A stretch of DNA of 64,000 bases from Lachnospiraceae bacterium (lineage in GTDB: Bacteria; Bacillota; Clostridia; Lachnospirales; Lachnospiraceae): the NCBI GenBank assembly GCA_910574715.1, contig CAJTCH010000020.1, positions 20,400 through 84,399 on the forward strand, given 5' to 3'. The notes beneath the pieces are model-generated. The model was given only the letters and a program-made list of their open reading frames with translations, was not told the DNA's origin and searched no databases. Below are positions 25,755 through 34,542 of this stretch, piece by piece (positions within the stretch are counted from its first letter, which is position 1; each line of letters starts with the position of its first letter). Made by a program: the position numbers and the translations under genes.

Positions 25755-27116
25755 TTACCGGCAGAATAAGAATCTTCCCTCCGGCTTCTCCATTACCCAC
25801 TCTCCTTTTCTCTTAGCTTGTATACCCTTCACAAATACATCCTGTATCTGATAAGTAACCTCAAATCCTTCAAACGGCGTATAATCTACATCCTGACACA
25901 GCGTTCCGGCACTGATCCTGTGAGGTGCATCTCCCCTCACGATGACCAGATCCGCATCGCCTCCCGCCCTTATCGTCCCTTTTACAGGATGAAGACCGAA
26001 GAGCCTTGCCGGTTCTGTACACAGAAGACTTACTAATTTCTCCAGAGGTATCCCTCTCCTGCTTCCGTATTCCAGCATCAGTTCCATACGTGTCTCTATT
26101 CCCGGGGTTCCGTTTGGAATCCTTGTGAAATCCTCTTTCCCCAGGTCCTTCTGCCCATGAAACCGGAAGGAACAATGATCCGTGGAGACTGCGTCGATCG
26201 TACCATCCGCAAGCGCCTTCCAGAGCGCCTCCTGATCGGCTTTCGTCCGAAGCGGCGGTGAGAGCACATATTTGGCGCTCTCGAATCCGGGCAGATCGTA
26301 TAGGCTCTCGTCCAGGAGCAGATATTGCGGACAGGTCTCGGCATAAACTCTCTGACCTCTTTGTTTGGCCTGCCTAATGACCTCAGCCGCTTCCTTCGTG
26401 CTGACATGCACGATATAGACCGGTACGTCCGCCATAGCTGCGAAGTCGATCACCCTCGATACTGCTTCCTTCTCCGTCAGATTCGGCCGGGACTTGGGAT
26501 GATTCCTGATATCGGATGCGTTCTCTTCTCTTAACTGCCGCTGCAGGCGCCTTAACACATCACCGTTCTCACAGTGCACGCACAGCAATGTATCCAGTTC
26601 CTTCATCTCCTGAAGAATCCCAAAGAGCTGTTCGTCATACACTCCGATACCGTCCTGATATGCCGTATAGGCTTTGAAAGAAGTAATACCCTGCTCCTTC
26701 ATGCGGACAAGCTGCTCCTTCATGCCTTCGTCCCATCCTGACACGGTCATATGGAACCCATAATCACAGTATGCCCGTCCTTCTGATTTCTTACGCCAGC
26801 AATTCAGGCCGTCCATTAGAGTCTCCCCCTCGTCATACTCCGGAAAGTCCATAACGGTCGTGGTTCCTCCCATAACAGCAGCCCGCGTCCCGGTCAGATA
26901 ATCATCCGACGTCATACATTCTCCGGCAGGCATATCAATATGCGTATGCACATCCACGCCTCCCGGCAGGATATAGGCCCCTTCTGCATCCAGGACTTCT
27001 TCTTCTCCTTCCGGTTCTAATTCTGTCCCGACTGCCGTGATCTTCCCGTCTCTTATACGCAAGCCGCCTTCAAAGCGTCCGTCTTCTGTTACAATGATCC
27101 CATTCTTAATCAGCAT
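25755..27116 (-). CDS. hyuA: Hydantoinase/dihydropyrimidinase HyuA-type
   Basis: 453 residues, cyclic amidase branch of the amidohydrolases. HTH in GGVDVHTHIDMP (about residue 58), the carbamylated Lys in GITSFKAYTAYQDG (about 147), His in LCVHCENGD and YIVHVSTKEA, and Asp in AVSTDHCSF complete the binuclear metal site. It opens cyclic ureides to ureido acids. In E. coli its homologue is part of the ygeW-ygeX-ygeY-hyuA purine-degradation region, which matches the neighbours here. The stop is four bases before the start region of the next unit, and the upstream dipeptidase ends five bases away, so the two are coupled. Confidence 0.9.
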   Translation of the reverse strand: MLIKNGIIVTEDGRFEGGLRIRDGKITAVGTELEPEGEEEVLDAEGAYILPGGVDVHTHIDMPAGECMTSDDYLTGTRAAVMGGTTTVMDFPEYDEGETLMDGLNCWRKKSEGRAYCDYGFHMTVSGWDEGMKEQLVRMKEQGITSFKAYTAYQDGIGVYDEQLFGILQEMKELDTLLCVHCENGDVLRRLQRQLREENASDIRNHPKSRPNLTEKEAVSRVIDFAAMADVPVYIVHVSTKEAAEVIRQAKQRGQRVYAETCPQYLLLDESLYDLPGFESAKYVLSPPLRTKADQEALWKALADGTIDAVSTDHCSFRFHGQKDLGKEDFTRIPNGTPGIETRMELMLEYGSRRGIPLEKLVSLLCTEPARLFGLHPVKGTIRAGGDADLVIVRGDAPHRISAGTLCQDVDYTPFEGFEVTYQIQDVFVKGIQAKRKGEWVMEKPEGRFLFCR

Positions 27117-27120
27117 TTTG

Positions 27121-28047
27121 CTACCTCAAGTTCTTTTTAAAGAAATCCAATGCATTCTCAAAAAACATCTTATCTATGGTTCTCTCAGAGACTCCCCTTG
27201 TGAGAAGATACTCTGCAGAGCGGGCGAATTTGACCGGGGTATCCAGTGTCTCGTCTATATCCGCACCGTCAAAATCACTTCCGCAGGCGATAATATCTTC
27301 GCCGCCAAGCTCCAGCATCCGGCTTACATGCCGGTACATGCTGTCTAAGTCTCCCTTATGGTCGTCCGCCAAGAACTGCTCATACAGATTCACGCCCACC
27401 AGTCCCTTACGGTTAATCATCTCCTTGAACTGCGCTTCCGTCAGATTCCTCTTATGAGAACATACGGAACGTAAATTGGAGTGGGTCGCAATAAACGGCT
27501 TCCCGGCAATCCCGCACAGCTCCTCGAACCCCCTGTCATTCAGGTGGGACACATCTACGATGATCCCCGCCTCTTCCATCCGCTTTACAGCCTGCCGCCC
27601 GAAAGGTGTAAGCCCCTGATCGGTCCGCTGCCCGCTGCCAAGCTCGTTCGGCCCGTTCCACACAAGCGTCATCATCTTGACGCCGTTTGCCGCAAGATAG
27701 TCTACGTTATCAAGAGATCCCGCAAGAGCCGCGCCGCTCTCAACCGCCAGTATCACCGCACATCTGCCTTCCGCAGTGATCCGTTCAATATCCCCCGGCG
27801 TACATACCAACTCCGCCATCTCACTCTGCTTCCTAAGAAGCAGATCCAGATATTCCTTATGATCACGGAAATACTGAACCGCCTCTTCACCCCTGACATC
27901 ATCAGGAATGAAAACAGCCATCGTCTGACACAGCCTCCTAAACTTATCAAGCTCCTTCAGCGAAAACTGCGTCTTCCCACACAAGAAATCAGATTGTTCT
28001 TTCTTATAGTTAACGATCGAATCACAATGCAAATCAAACAACTGCAA
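27121..28047 (-). CDS. Membrane dipeptidase-like M19 metallopeptidase
   Basis: About 308 residues. Peptidase M19 (renal dipeptidase) motifs: LFDLHCDS at the N-terminus, Glu in AVESGAAL, FIATHSNLRSVC, and ACGSDFDGAD near the C-terminus. I choose the TTG at 28047 because GGGGTGG lies just upstream and the next residues begin the M19 motif; an ATG at 28101 is possible but adds an unrelated tail. The family cleaves dipeptides, including ones with D-residues. In this operon it may hydrolyse an amide intermediate of purine breakdown, but that is inference. A 179-bp hairpin element separates it from ygeY. Confidence 0.82.
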   Translation of the reverse strand: MQLFDLHCDSIVNYKKEQSDFLCGKTQFSLKELDKFRRLCQTMAVFIPDDVRGEEAVQYFRDHKEYLDLLLRKQSEMAELVCTPGDIERITAEGRCAVILAVESGAALAGSLDNVDYLAANGVKMMTLVWNGPNELGSGQRTDQGLTPFGRQAVKRMEEAGIIVDVSHLNDRGFEELCGIAGKPFIATHSNLRSVCSHKRNLTEAQFKEMINRKGLVGVNLYEQFLADDHKGDLDSMYRHVSRMLELGGEDIIACGSDFDGADIDETLDTPVKFARSAEYLLTRGVSERTIDKMFFENALDFFKKNLR

Positions 28048-28113
28048 ACTACCACCCCTTTCAAAAATATAAACACTTCCGCCCGTTCGGCTGGAATCCA
28101 TTTGTAATATACA

Positions 28114-28292
28114 GGCCGTTCGGAGATGTCCGTCCTCTAAGCGGACATTCCAGGGCGTCTTTAGCGCAGATGAAATCCACGGCTTACGGAGACTTAGGCA
28201 TGAAGGCTTTCCTGAATGCCTTAGTCGAAGTTAGCTGTTAGTTCAGCGAAGCGTTGCCCAGTCCGCGTGAGGACGGACATCTCCGAACGGCC
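28114..28292. repeat. 179-bp element with 24-bp perfect inverted ends
   Basis: The ends are exact complements over 24 bp (starting GGCCGTTCGGAGATGTCC), followed by near-complementary bases. Inside, GACTTAGGCAT / ATGCCTTAGTC forms a second near-perfect hairpin. It lies inside the operon between ygeY and the dipeptidase and has no coding capacity. I see no clear target duplication. In mRNA it would fold into one long hairpin. Confidence 0.75.
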
Positions 28293-28334
28293 GTCCCCAT
28301 TGCAACCCTCTTCCACCCGAACGCCCAAATATAC

Positions 28335-29519
28335 CTACTTAAGCAGCGCCTTCATCACTCCGTAATAGCTCTCTGTCACCTTCACAAGCTGCTCAATCTC
28401 AATATATTCATTGATGGTATGCGCAAGATTCTCCTTAGAAGGCCCGATACCAAGCGTCTTGATTCCTGCCTCGCCCGCATAATGGCTTCCGTTCGTACAG
28501 AAGTTATAATTCGTGATCGTCGGATTCAGCCCAAGCGCCTTCATCTCCTTATACACATCCTGTACAAACGGCTCGTTCTCATCATACAACCAGCCCGGGA
28601 AGAATCTCTCGCTGCTGATCTTATTGCCGGTATAGCACTCTTCTTCCATCTCCACGAAGGACACCTTCGCCTTTAACGCGGAATCTTCCTTCATCATCTG
28701 ATCCAGCAGCTCCTGGATCGGTGCAAGCACGCTCTCCTTCGTCTCTCCTACCAGAAGGCGTCTGTCATAGGTTGCCCGGCAGTAATCCGGCACTACGGAA
28801 GCCCCCGGATACGGTGAGGACTTGATATCCACAAGCTCTAAGATCCCGTCTCCAAGTACCGGATGATTGGTCGGCTTAAGCCCCTGGATCGCCTCGATCA
28901 CCTTACACATCTTGTATACGGCATTCACGCCCTTCTCCGGGTTGGCAGAATGCGCCGGCACGCCGAAGGTCTCAACCTTAAGCTCCCCGCGGCCTCTCTG
29001 GCCGATCTTGATATTTAACTGAGAAGCCTCTCCAATTACCACGTAATCCGGCTTCACATAAGCGCTGATCTCTCTTGCCGCAACTCCCTCGAAGCACTCC
29101 TCGTGTACAACGCCTGCCACATAGATATCACCGGGGAAATTATAATCACAGTCCTTCGCATAGTAGATTGCCGCTGCCATCATGGAGGACAGAGCTCCCT
29201 TCATATCAGAAGTTCCTCTTCCGTACATCTTCCCGTCTATGATCTCTGCTCCGAACGGATCGTGCTCCCATGCACTCTCATCCGGTACCGGAACGGTGTC
29301 CATGTGTCCGTCGAACAGGATCTTCGGTCCGGGCTGTTTGCCCTTGATATGGCAGATACAGTTCCCATACTTATCCACATGTACGTCTGTGAAGCCTTCC
29401 TGGTCACAGAACTGCTTCATCTCCTCTACCACCTTGTCTTCGTGGCCGCTGTAGCTCTTTGCCTGGATCATCTTTTGGCAAAATGCGACCAGCTTCTCTT
29501 CTCTTTCCTTGCTAAGCAT
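28335..29519 (-). CDS. ygeY: YgeY-type M20 hydrolase
   Basis: 394 residues, peptidase M20 family in the YgeY (selenium metabolism-linked hydrolase) branch. Metal-site motifs: ILFDGHMDTVPV, YGRGTSDMKGALSSMMAA, VHEECFEG and IGEASQLNIKIGQRGRG. The family opens amide bonds; in the E. coli region its homologue neighbours ygeX and hyuA. It likely releases 2,3-diaminopropionate or a precursor for YgeX. It starts 28 bp after the PreA-like gene. Confidence 0.9.
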   Translation of the reverse strand: MLSKEREEKLVAFCQKMIQAKSYSGHEDKVVEEMKQFCDQEGFTDVHVDKYGNCICHIKGKQPGPKILFDGHMDTVPVPDESAWEHDPFGAEIIDGKMYGRGTSDMKGALSSMMAAAIYYAKDCDYNFPGDIYVAGVVHEECFEGVAAREISAYVKPDYVVIGEASQLNIKIGQRGRGELKVETFGVPAHSANPEKGVNAVYKMCKVIEAIQGLKPTNHPVLGDGILELVDIKSSPYPGASVVPDYCRATYDRRLLVGETKESVLAPIQELLDQMMKEDSALKAKVSFVEMEEECYTGNKISSERFFPGWLYDENEPFVQDVYKEMKALGLNPTITNYNFCTNGSHYAGEAGIKTLGIGPSKENLAHTINEYIEIEQLVKVTESYYGVMKALLK

Positions 29520-29547
29520 ATTGATTTCCTCCTTACTTTATGTATCA

Positions 29548-30744
29548 TTAGTTAAATGAATTGTAGAATTCGATTGATTTCCTCTCAAGCTCCAGATCTT
29601 CCTCTGTCTGCGCGGCACGTTTCCCCGTGAGCGCTCCTGTCGGACAGACATCCAGACACAATCCGCAGAAACGGCATTTCTCAAGATCCACATGCATCTC
29701 AGGGAAGGATAAGGTTCTGGCATCATAACAGCATGCAGCCACACATTTGCCGCAGGAGATACATTTCTTCTTCCCATCCTCTTTATATGGCTCGAATGCA
29801 AAATCTAACTTGCTGACATACTCCTTCTTCGGGAAATTCGGAAGCGCCGCACGGTTCACTTCTTCGATGGAGTGATAGCCAAGCTCTGCCAGTCTCTTCG
29901 AGAGGTCATAGCACAGCTTCTCCACATACTCGACTCCCTTAAGGATTCCTACCGTACAGATGCCCGCGCCCATGGCTCCCGCCATCATGTATTCAATGGC
30001 ATTGTCCGCGCTCATCACGCCGCCGGATGCGTACAGGTTCTTAAGCTCTGGATGATTGCGGGCGATCTCGGCATTAATGCGCATGGAGATGGGCCTCATA
30101 GCCGCTCCCGTCATCCAGCCGTAGCCGTCTGCGCTCATCATCTCCGGGCGTGCCTTCTCGATGTCGATCTTAAGCGTCGGCCCGATGGAGTCGATGGCAC
30201 ATAAGCCGTCTGCTCCGTGCTCCAGGCACTTCTTCGCCGTTCCCACCGGGTCAGGCCAGTTGCCGCTCAGCTTGCAGATCACCGGGATCTTCACATGCGC
30301 CTTCGTGTAATCCAGCATAGGGATCAGCGTATCCTCCGTATAGGATACCAGCTCAATGATGTGCGCTCCCGCCTTCTCTACCTCGCCGACGATCTCCTGC
30401 GCCTCTTCAAGCGTATGGCCGACGCTTGCGATCACGATTGCTCCCGCCTTCACCGTCTCCGGGATCTCCTTCTCATACCACTGCTGCCTGTCGCTGTCCG
30501 CCCATTTCTCACAGTTGATCAGGGAGTCATTATTTACCGTTCCCATGTGATGGACCGGATTGATCGCCGCTGACTTGCGGATGGTCTTCGTAACCACCGC
30601 TCCGCAGCCTGCCTTGAAGCCCTTGATCATACCCTCCGCTCCGTAAGTAAGCGGTCCTGATGACAGGATATATGGACTCTGAAGCTTATAACCGCAGAAT
30701 TCTATTCCGATATCTGCCCCTGTCACTTTCTCTTTCTCAAACAT
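29548..30744 (-). CDS. PreA-like dihydropyrimidine dehydrogenase with ferredoxin domain
   Basis: 398 residues. An FMN-binding TIM barrel of the dihydroorotate/dihydropyrimidine dehydrogenase family (about residues 10-310; SSGPLTYGAEGM, VICKLSGNWPDP, SGGVMSADNAIEYMMAGA) is fused to two [4Fe-4S] sites at the C-terminus (CISCGKCVAACCYDA and CRFCGLCLDVCPTGA). It resembles E. coli PreA. No PreT-like NADH subunit occurs in the window, so the electron donor or acceptor must come from elsewhere. Within the purine operon it may reduce or oxidise a ring-derived intermediate. Confidence 0.88.
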   Translation of the reverse strand: MFEKEKVTGADIGIEFCGYKLQSPYILSSGPLTYGAEGMIKGFKAGCGAVVTKTIRKSAAINPVHHMGTVNNDSLINCEKWADSDRQQWYEKEIPETVKAGAIVIASVGHTLEEAQEIVGEVEKAGAHIIELVSYTEDTLIPMLDYTKAHVKIPVICKLSGNWPDPVGTAKKCLEHGADGLCAIDSIGPTLKIDIEKARPEMMSADGYGWMTGAAMRPISMRINAEIARNHPELKNLYASGGVMSADNAIEYMMAGAMGAGICTVGILKGVEYVEKLCYDLSKRLAELGYHSIEEVNRAALPNFPKKEYVSKLDFAFEPYKEDGKKKCISCGKCVAACCYDARTLSFPEMHVDLEKCRFCGLCLDVCPTGALTGKRAAQTEEDLELERKSIEFYNSFN

Positions 30745-30788
30745 GCTCGTTTCTCCTTTCTATTCTCTGCATGTAATCTGCTTATATT

Positions 30789-31280
30789 TTAAATCTGTTC
30801 TCTGTGTGCTTCCTTCAACTGCTGTGCCGCCTCATAGATCGCGACGGTAAGCTGCTCATAGCCCGTACACCGGCACAGATTCCCTGAGATCGCCCTTCGG
30901 ATCTCTTCTTTGGTGGCATCCGGGTTCTCGTCTAACAACGCCTTGGCGCTCATCACGAATCCCGGTGTGCAGAATCCGCATTGCAGCGCATGATTTTCAA
31001 GGATCGCTTCCTGGATCGGATCCAGCTTCCCGTCTGCTCCCACGCCTTCAATCGTTATGACTTCTCTTCCTTCCACGGAACCGATCGGCACCAGACAGGA
31101 AGTTACTGCCTTCCCGTCCAGGATGACCGTACAGGCCCCGCATTCTCCAACGGCGCAGCCTTCCTTGGTTCCTGTAAGCTTAAGAGTATCCCTGAGCACA
31201 TCCAGAAGCCTTTCGTTCGGATATGCCTCTACCGTTACCGGTTTTTTATTTATGATGAAATTCACTTCTATTTTCTTCAT
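30789..31280 (-). CDS. xdhC: 2Fe-2S subunit of xanthine dehydrogenase (first set)
   Basis: 163 residues with both [2Fe-2S] motifs: EGCAVGECGACTVI (about residues 40-53) and QCGFCTPGF plus GNLCRCTGYEQL. It transfers electrons from the molybdenum subunit to the FAD subunit encoded just upstream. Gene order large-FAD-2Fe2S is that of three-subunit xanthine dehydrogenases. Confidence 0.93.
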   Translation of the reverse strand: MKKIEVNFIINKKPVTVEAYPNERLLDVLRDTLKLTGTKEGCAVGECGACTVILDGKAVTSCLVPIGSVEGREVITIEGVGADGKLDPIQEAILENHALQCGFCTPGFVMSAKALLDENPDATKEEIRRAISGNLCRCTGYEQLTVAIYEAAQQLKEAHREQI

Positions 31281-31322
31281 CTTGATCCTCCGATTATATG
31301 GTCAGTTTCTTATGCAAGTTTC

Positions 31323-32201
31323 TTATGCAAATTGGCTGCCGCAACACTCTGTAAGCGCGTCCTCTACGATGGCCTCCACCGCCGGCTGCTTGTATTCCGT
31401 AGACCAGCGGATTCCGGTGCGCCTGATCATCTCTTCCGATACCGCCTTCCCTGCTTCCCTCCACAGTTCTTCTGACGGTTTTCTTCCTATTAGTATATTC
31501 TCTGCCGTCTCTACCCGGTCCGGCGTGCTGAATATACAGCCCGGAGCGATCCGTGCGAAGTCTATCCTTCCCTCTTCGTCAAGCCTTAACGCCGCTGAAA
31601 CATTCAGTCTGGATATCGCGAGAGCCTTCCTTCTTCCAAGCTTGGCGAATCCTGTGACCGTACCCTCGGGAAGCTTCCTGACGGTAAATTCTTTCACGAA
31701 CTCATCTTCTTTGAGGCCGACCTTGCCCTGTCCTGTGTAGAAATCCTTAAGCGTGACCACACGCTCCCCGTCTCTTCCTCTGATCACCGTCCAAGCGTCC
31801 AGTGCGATCAGAGGCGTCAGCGGATCCGCCGCCGGGGACGCATTGCAGATACTTCCTCCGATGGTTCCGCGGTTCCGAATCTGCGGAGAACCTACGGTAG
31901 ACGCCGCTTTCCCGAGAAATGGGATCCATCTTTCTATCACTTCTGACCGCTCCAGATCCGTATGGGTCGTAAGCGCCCCGATATGGATCTGATCTCCCTC
32001 TTCCCTGATATACCGAAGCTCATCTTCGAGAAAAGACAGATCCAGGAGACATTCCAATTCTTTCCATCGCTTATCTTTCTCTCGAATCTGTACCATGATA
32101 TCCGTACCGCCGGCTACAATACGCGCTTTTCCCTGATATCTGGCAAGCACCTCACACACCTCATCTGGCGTTTCCGCTCTATAATAATCATATTTAAACA
32201 T
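31323..32201 (-). CDS. xdhB: FAD subunit of xanthine dehydrogenase
   Basis: 292 residues, CO-dehydrogenase/xanthine dehydrogenase medium subunit. FAD-contact motifs ARIVAGGTDIMVQ near the N-terminus and TVGSPQIRNRGTIGGSICNASPAAD (about 100-124; given as two blocks: TVGSPQIRNRGT and IGGSICNASPAAD). It passes electrons to NAD or another carrier. Only this hydroxylase set in the window has such a subunit. Confidence 0.93.
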   Translation of the reverse strand: MFKYDYYRAETPDEVCEVLARYQGKARIVAGGTDIMVQIREKDKRWKELECLLDLSFLEDELRYIREEGDQIHIGALTTHTDLERSEVIERWIPFLGKAASTVGSPQIRNRGTIGGSICNASPAADPLTPLIALDAWTVIRGRDGERVVTLKDFYTGQGKVGLKEDEFVKEFTVRKLPEGTVTGFAKLGRRKALAISRLNVSAALRLDEEGRIDFARIAPGCIFSTPDRVETAENILIGRKPSEELWREAGKAVSEEMIRRTGIRWSTEYKQPAVEAIVEDALTECCGSQFA

Positions 32202-32215
32202 ATGCGTTTTCCTTT

Positions 32216-34540
32216 CTATCTAAGCTTCTTCCCTAACAGTACCGTCTCCAGATCACAGGGATTCTCCCGGATCCGTCTGCCCGTCGCATTGTAAACCGCG
32301 TTGGCGATCGCTGCCGCAACCGCTTCCGTCGCCGGCTCTCCGATACTCTTCGCCCCGTAAGTTCCTGCCGGATCGCCTGACTCGAAGATCTGTACATCCA
32401 TCTCGGGCGCATCCATTGATGTAGGCAGGATATAGGAATCAAAGTTCCGGTTCTTCACCCGGCCGTTCTTAGGCGCCACATCCTCCATGATTCCGTAGCC
32501 CTGGCCCATCACGATACCGCCGTAGATCTGTCCCTTGATCAGCGCAGGATTGATGGCTCTGCCTACATCATGGCTTGCCGTCACCTTCTTAAGATCCACA
32601 TATCCGGTCCTCATATCCACTTCGACCTCTGCGATCACACATCCGTATGCGAAGGTCGGGAACGCCTTACCCTGCCCGGTCTCGTGATCCTGCGGCAGAT
32701 CTTCCGGCATAAACCACTCATAAGCCGCCATCTGCTTGCCCGTCCAGATACATGCGCCCGTCACAGACGTGAACGGAACCGTGATCTCGGGATGATCTTT
32801 CAGGAAGAACACCGCGTCCTTCAGATCTATATCTTCCTCTGTGAGCTGCTCATAGGTGAGATCCGTGCCTTCCAGAGAGAATGACCGAAGCTCCAATGAA
32901 TTCTTTATCATGACCTTCTTAAGCTTCTCCCCTGCCTTCCGCACAGACTGAGCGCCCATGACCGTCCCTCTCGACGCAACCGTCATACCGCTGTCCACGA
33001 TCGCGAAAGAATCAAGCTGCGGGAACTGGATATCCTCGTAATGAACTCCCAGCGCCTCCGCTGCGATCTGAGCATACGCCGTCTTAAGCCCCTGTCCGTT
33101 CTCCGCAAGACCGGAGGCGATGCTGACGCTGCCGTCCTCGTTGACGATCATCATACAGCCCGACGCATCCGGGGACTCTGCACCAAGCCCGCAGCCGCGG
33201 TAGCAGATTGCAAGTCCGATTCCCTTGCGGAACCTGGTATCCGGCTGCTGCTTATATTCCGCATGCTTCCTGATATAATCTGTCCGCTCTACCGTATCGT
33301 CCATCACGTCCTGGAGGATGACATACTCTACCGGAATACCCGTAGCCGTTACGGAACCGTCCTTTAAGCAGTTGATCCTTCTAAGCTCCACTTCATCCAT
33401 GCCAAGCTCCTCGGCAAGCTCTTCGATCAGCTGCTCCTGTCCGAAGATCAGCGACGGAGAGCTGTACCCTCTCATGGCGCCGGAGTGGATGTTATTCGTA
33501 AATACACCGTATGTATCCGTCTTGATATTCTCGATCTCGTAAGGGCCTGAGGAATGTACATTGGCGCGCCAGTTCATGAACTGTGTCTGATTATTATATG
33601 CGCCGCAGTTGTCTACCTGCTCTCCTTCAAACGCCACGATCCTGCCCTCTTTGGTAGCTCCGATCTTATAGCGCAGACGGAACGGATGCCGCTTGGAGCT
33701 CTCCAGGAACGAATCCTCTCTTGAAAATACGAACTTGACCGGTCTCTTCGTCTGATAGGCGAGATATGCCGCCCTTGCCGTCACAAGACCGATTCCTTCC
33801 TCCTTGCCTCCGAAGGTCCCTCCTAAGATCGCCTGTATCATACGGACCTTATTCAGCGGGATCCCAAGAATGTCAGACACATACCGTCTGGTAAAGAACG
33901 GATTCTGCGCCGACGCCTGCACCGTCATCAGCCCGCTGTTGGGATCCATGTATGCAAGCACCGCTTCCGGCTCTATGTAAGAATGCTCGATATACTGGGT
34001 CCTGTATTCCCGCTCGAGTATCACGTCCGCCTGTTCAAAGCCTTTCTCTATATCACCCTTGCGGATGTGAAACAGAGAATCCTTGAAGATGTTCTTCTCA
34101 TACTCCTCGTGCACCAGCGGCGCTCCCTCTTCCAATGCGTCGTCGATGGTGTACACTCCCGGGAGTTCCTCGTATTCTACTTCGATCGCTTCCAGAGCAT
34201 CCTCTACCAGCGATTTGCTCTTTGCCGCCACCATTGCCACACAGTCTCCGGCATAGCGGATACGGTCTGTCAGGTACATGTACCCTGCCCAGCTCTTTGT
34301 CTTGCGAAGATCGGCGAATGTCACCACCGCCTCGACGCCTTCTATCGCCTTCGCCTTATCTGTATTGATCCTTGTCACCCTCGCACTGGAATATGGGCTT
34401 CTTAACACTCCCGCATAGAGCATCCCTTCCATATACAGATCAGCCGCATAGAGCGCTCTTCCTGATACCTTTTCCACACCGTCGATCCTTGGCTTGGATC
34501 TGCGGATCACATTATAATTCTCTTCCTTCACCTGATTCAT
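32216..34540 (-). CDS. xdhA: Molybdopterin-binding subunit of xanthine dehydrogenase (first set)
   Basis: 774 residues: a hammerhead domain (about 20-130) then the molybdopterin domain. GGTFGGKEE, GAMRGYSSP (substrate Arg), ENGQGLKTAYAQ (cofactor Gln) and YGAKSIGEPATEA (catalytic Glu) are all present, as expected for a purine hydroxylase. It hydroxylates hypoxanthine/xanthine, or runs in reverse on urate under anaerobic conditions. It starts two bases after the ssnA stop and belongs to the same operon. In related operons such enzymes may be selenium-dependent; no selenium gene is present here. Confidence 0.93.
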   Translation of the reverse strand: MNQVKEENYNVIRRSKPRIDGVEKVSGRALYAADLYMEGMLYAGVLRSPYSSARVTRINTDKAKAIEGVEAVVTFADLRKTKSWAGYMYLTDRIRYAGDCVAMVAAKSKSLVEDALEAIEVEYEELPGVYTIDDALEEGAPLVHEEYEKNIFKDSLFHIRKGDIEKGFEQADVILEREYRTQYIEHSYIEPEAVLAYMDPNSGLMTVQASAQNPFFTRRYVSDILGIPLNKVRMIQAILGGTFGGKEEGIGLVTARAAYLAYQTKRPVKFVFSREDSFLESSKRHPFRLRYKIGATKEGRIVAFEGEQVDNCGAYNNQTQFMNWRANVHSSGPYEIENIKTDTYGVFTNNIHSGAMRGYSSPSLIFGQEQLIEELAEELGMDEVELRRINCLKDGSVTATGIPVEYVILQDVMDDTVERTDYIRKHAEYKQQPDTRFRKGIGLAICYRGCGLGAESPDASGCMMIVNEDGSVSIASGLAENGQGLKTAYAQIAAEALGVHYEDIQFPQLDSFAIVDSGMTVASRGTVMGAQSVRKAGEKLKKVMIKNSLELRSFSLEGTDLTYEQLTEEDIDLKDAVFFLKDHPEITVPFTSVTGACIWTGKQMAAYEWFMPEDLPQDHETGQGKAFPTFAYGCVIAEVEVDMRTGYVDLKKVTASHDVGRAINPALIKGQIYGGIVMGQGYGIMEDVAPKNGRVKNRNFDSYILPTSMDAPEMDVQIFESGDPAGTYGAKSIGEPATEAVAAAIANAVYNATGRRIRENPCDLETVLLGKKLR

Positions 34541-34542
34541 GA

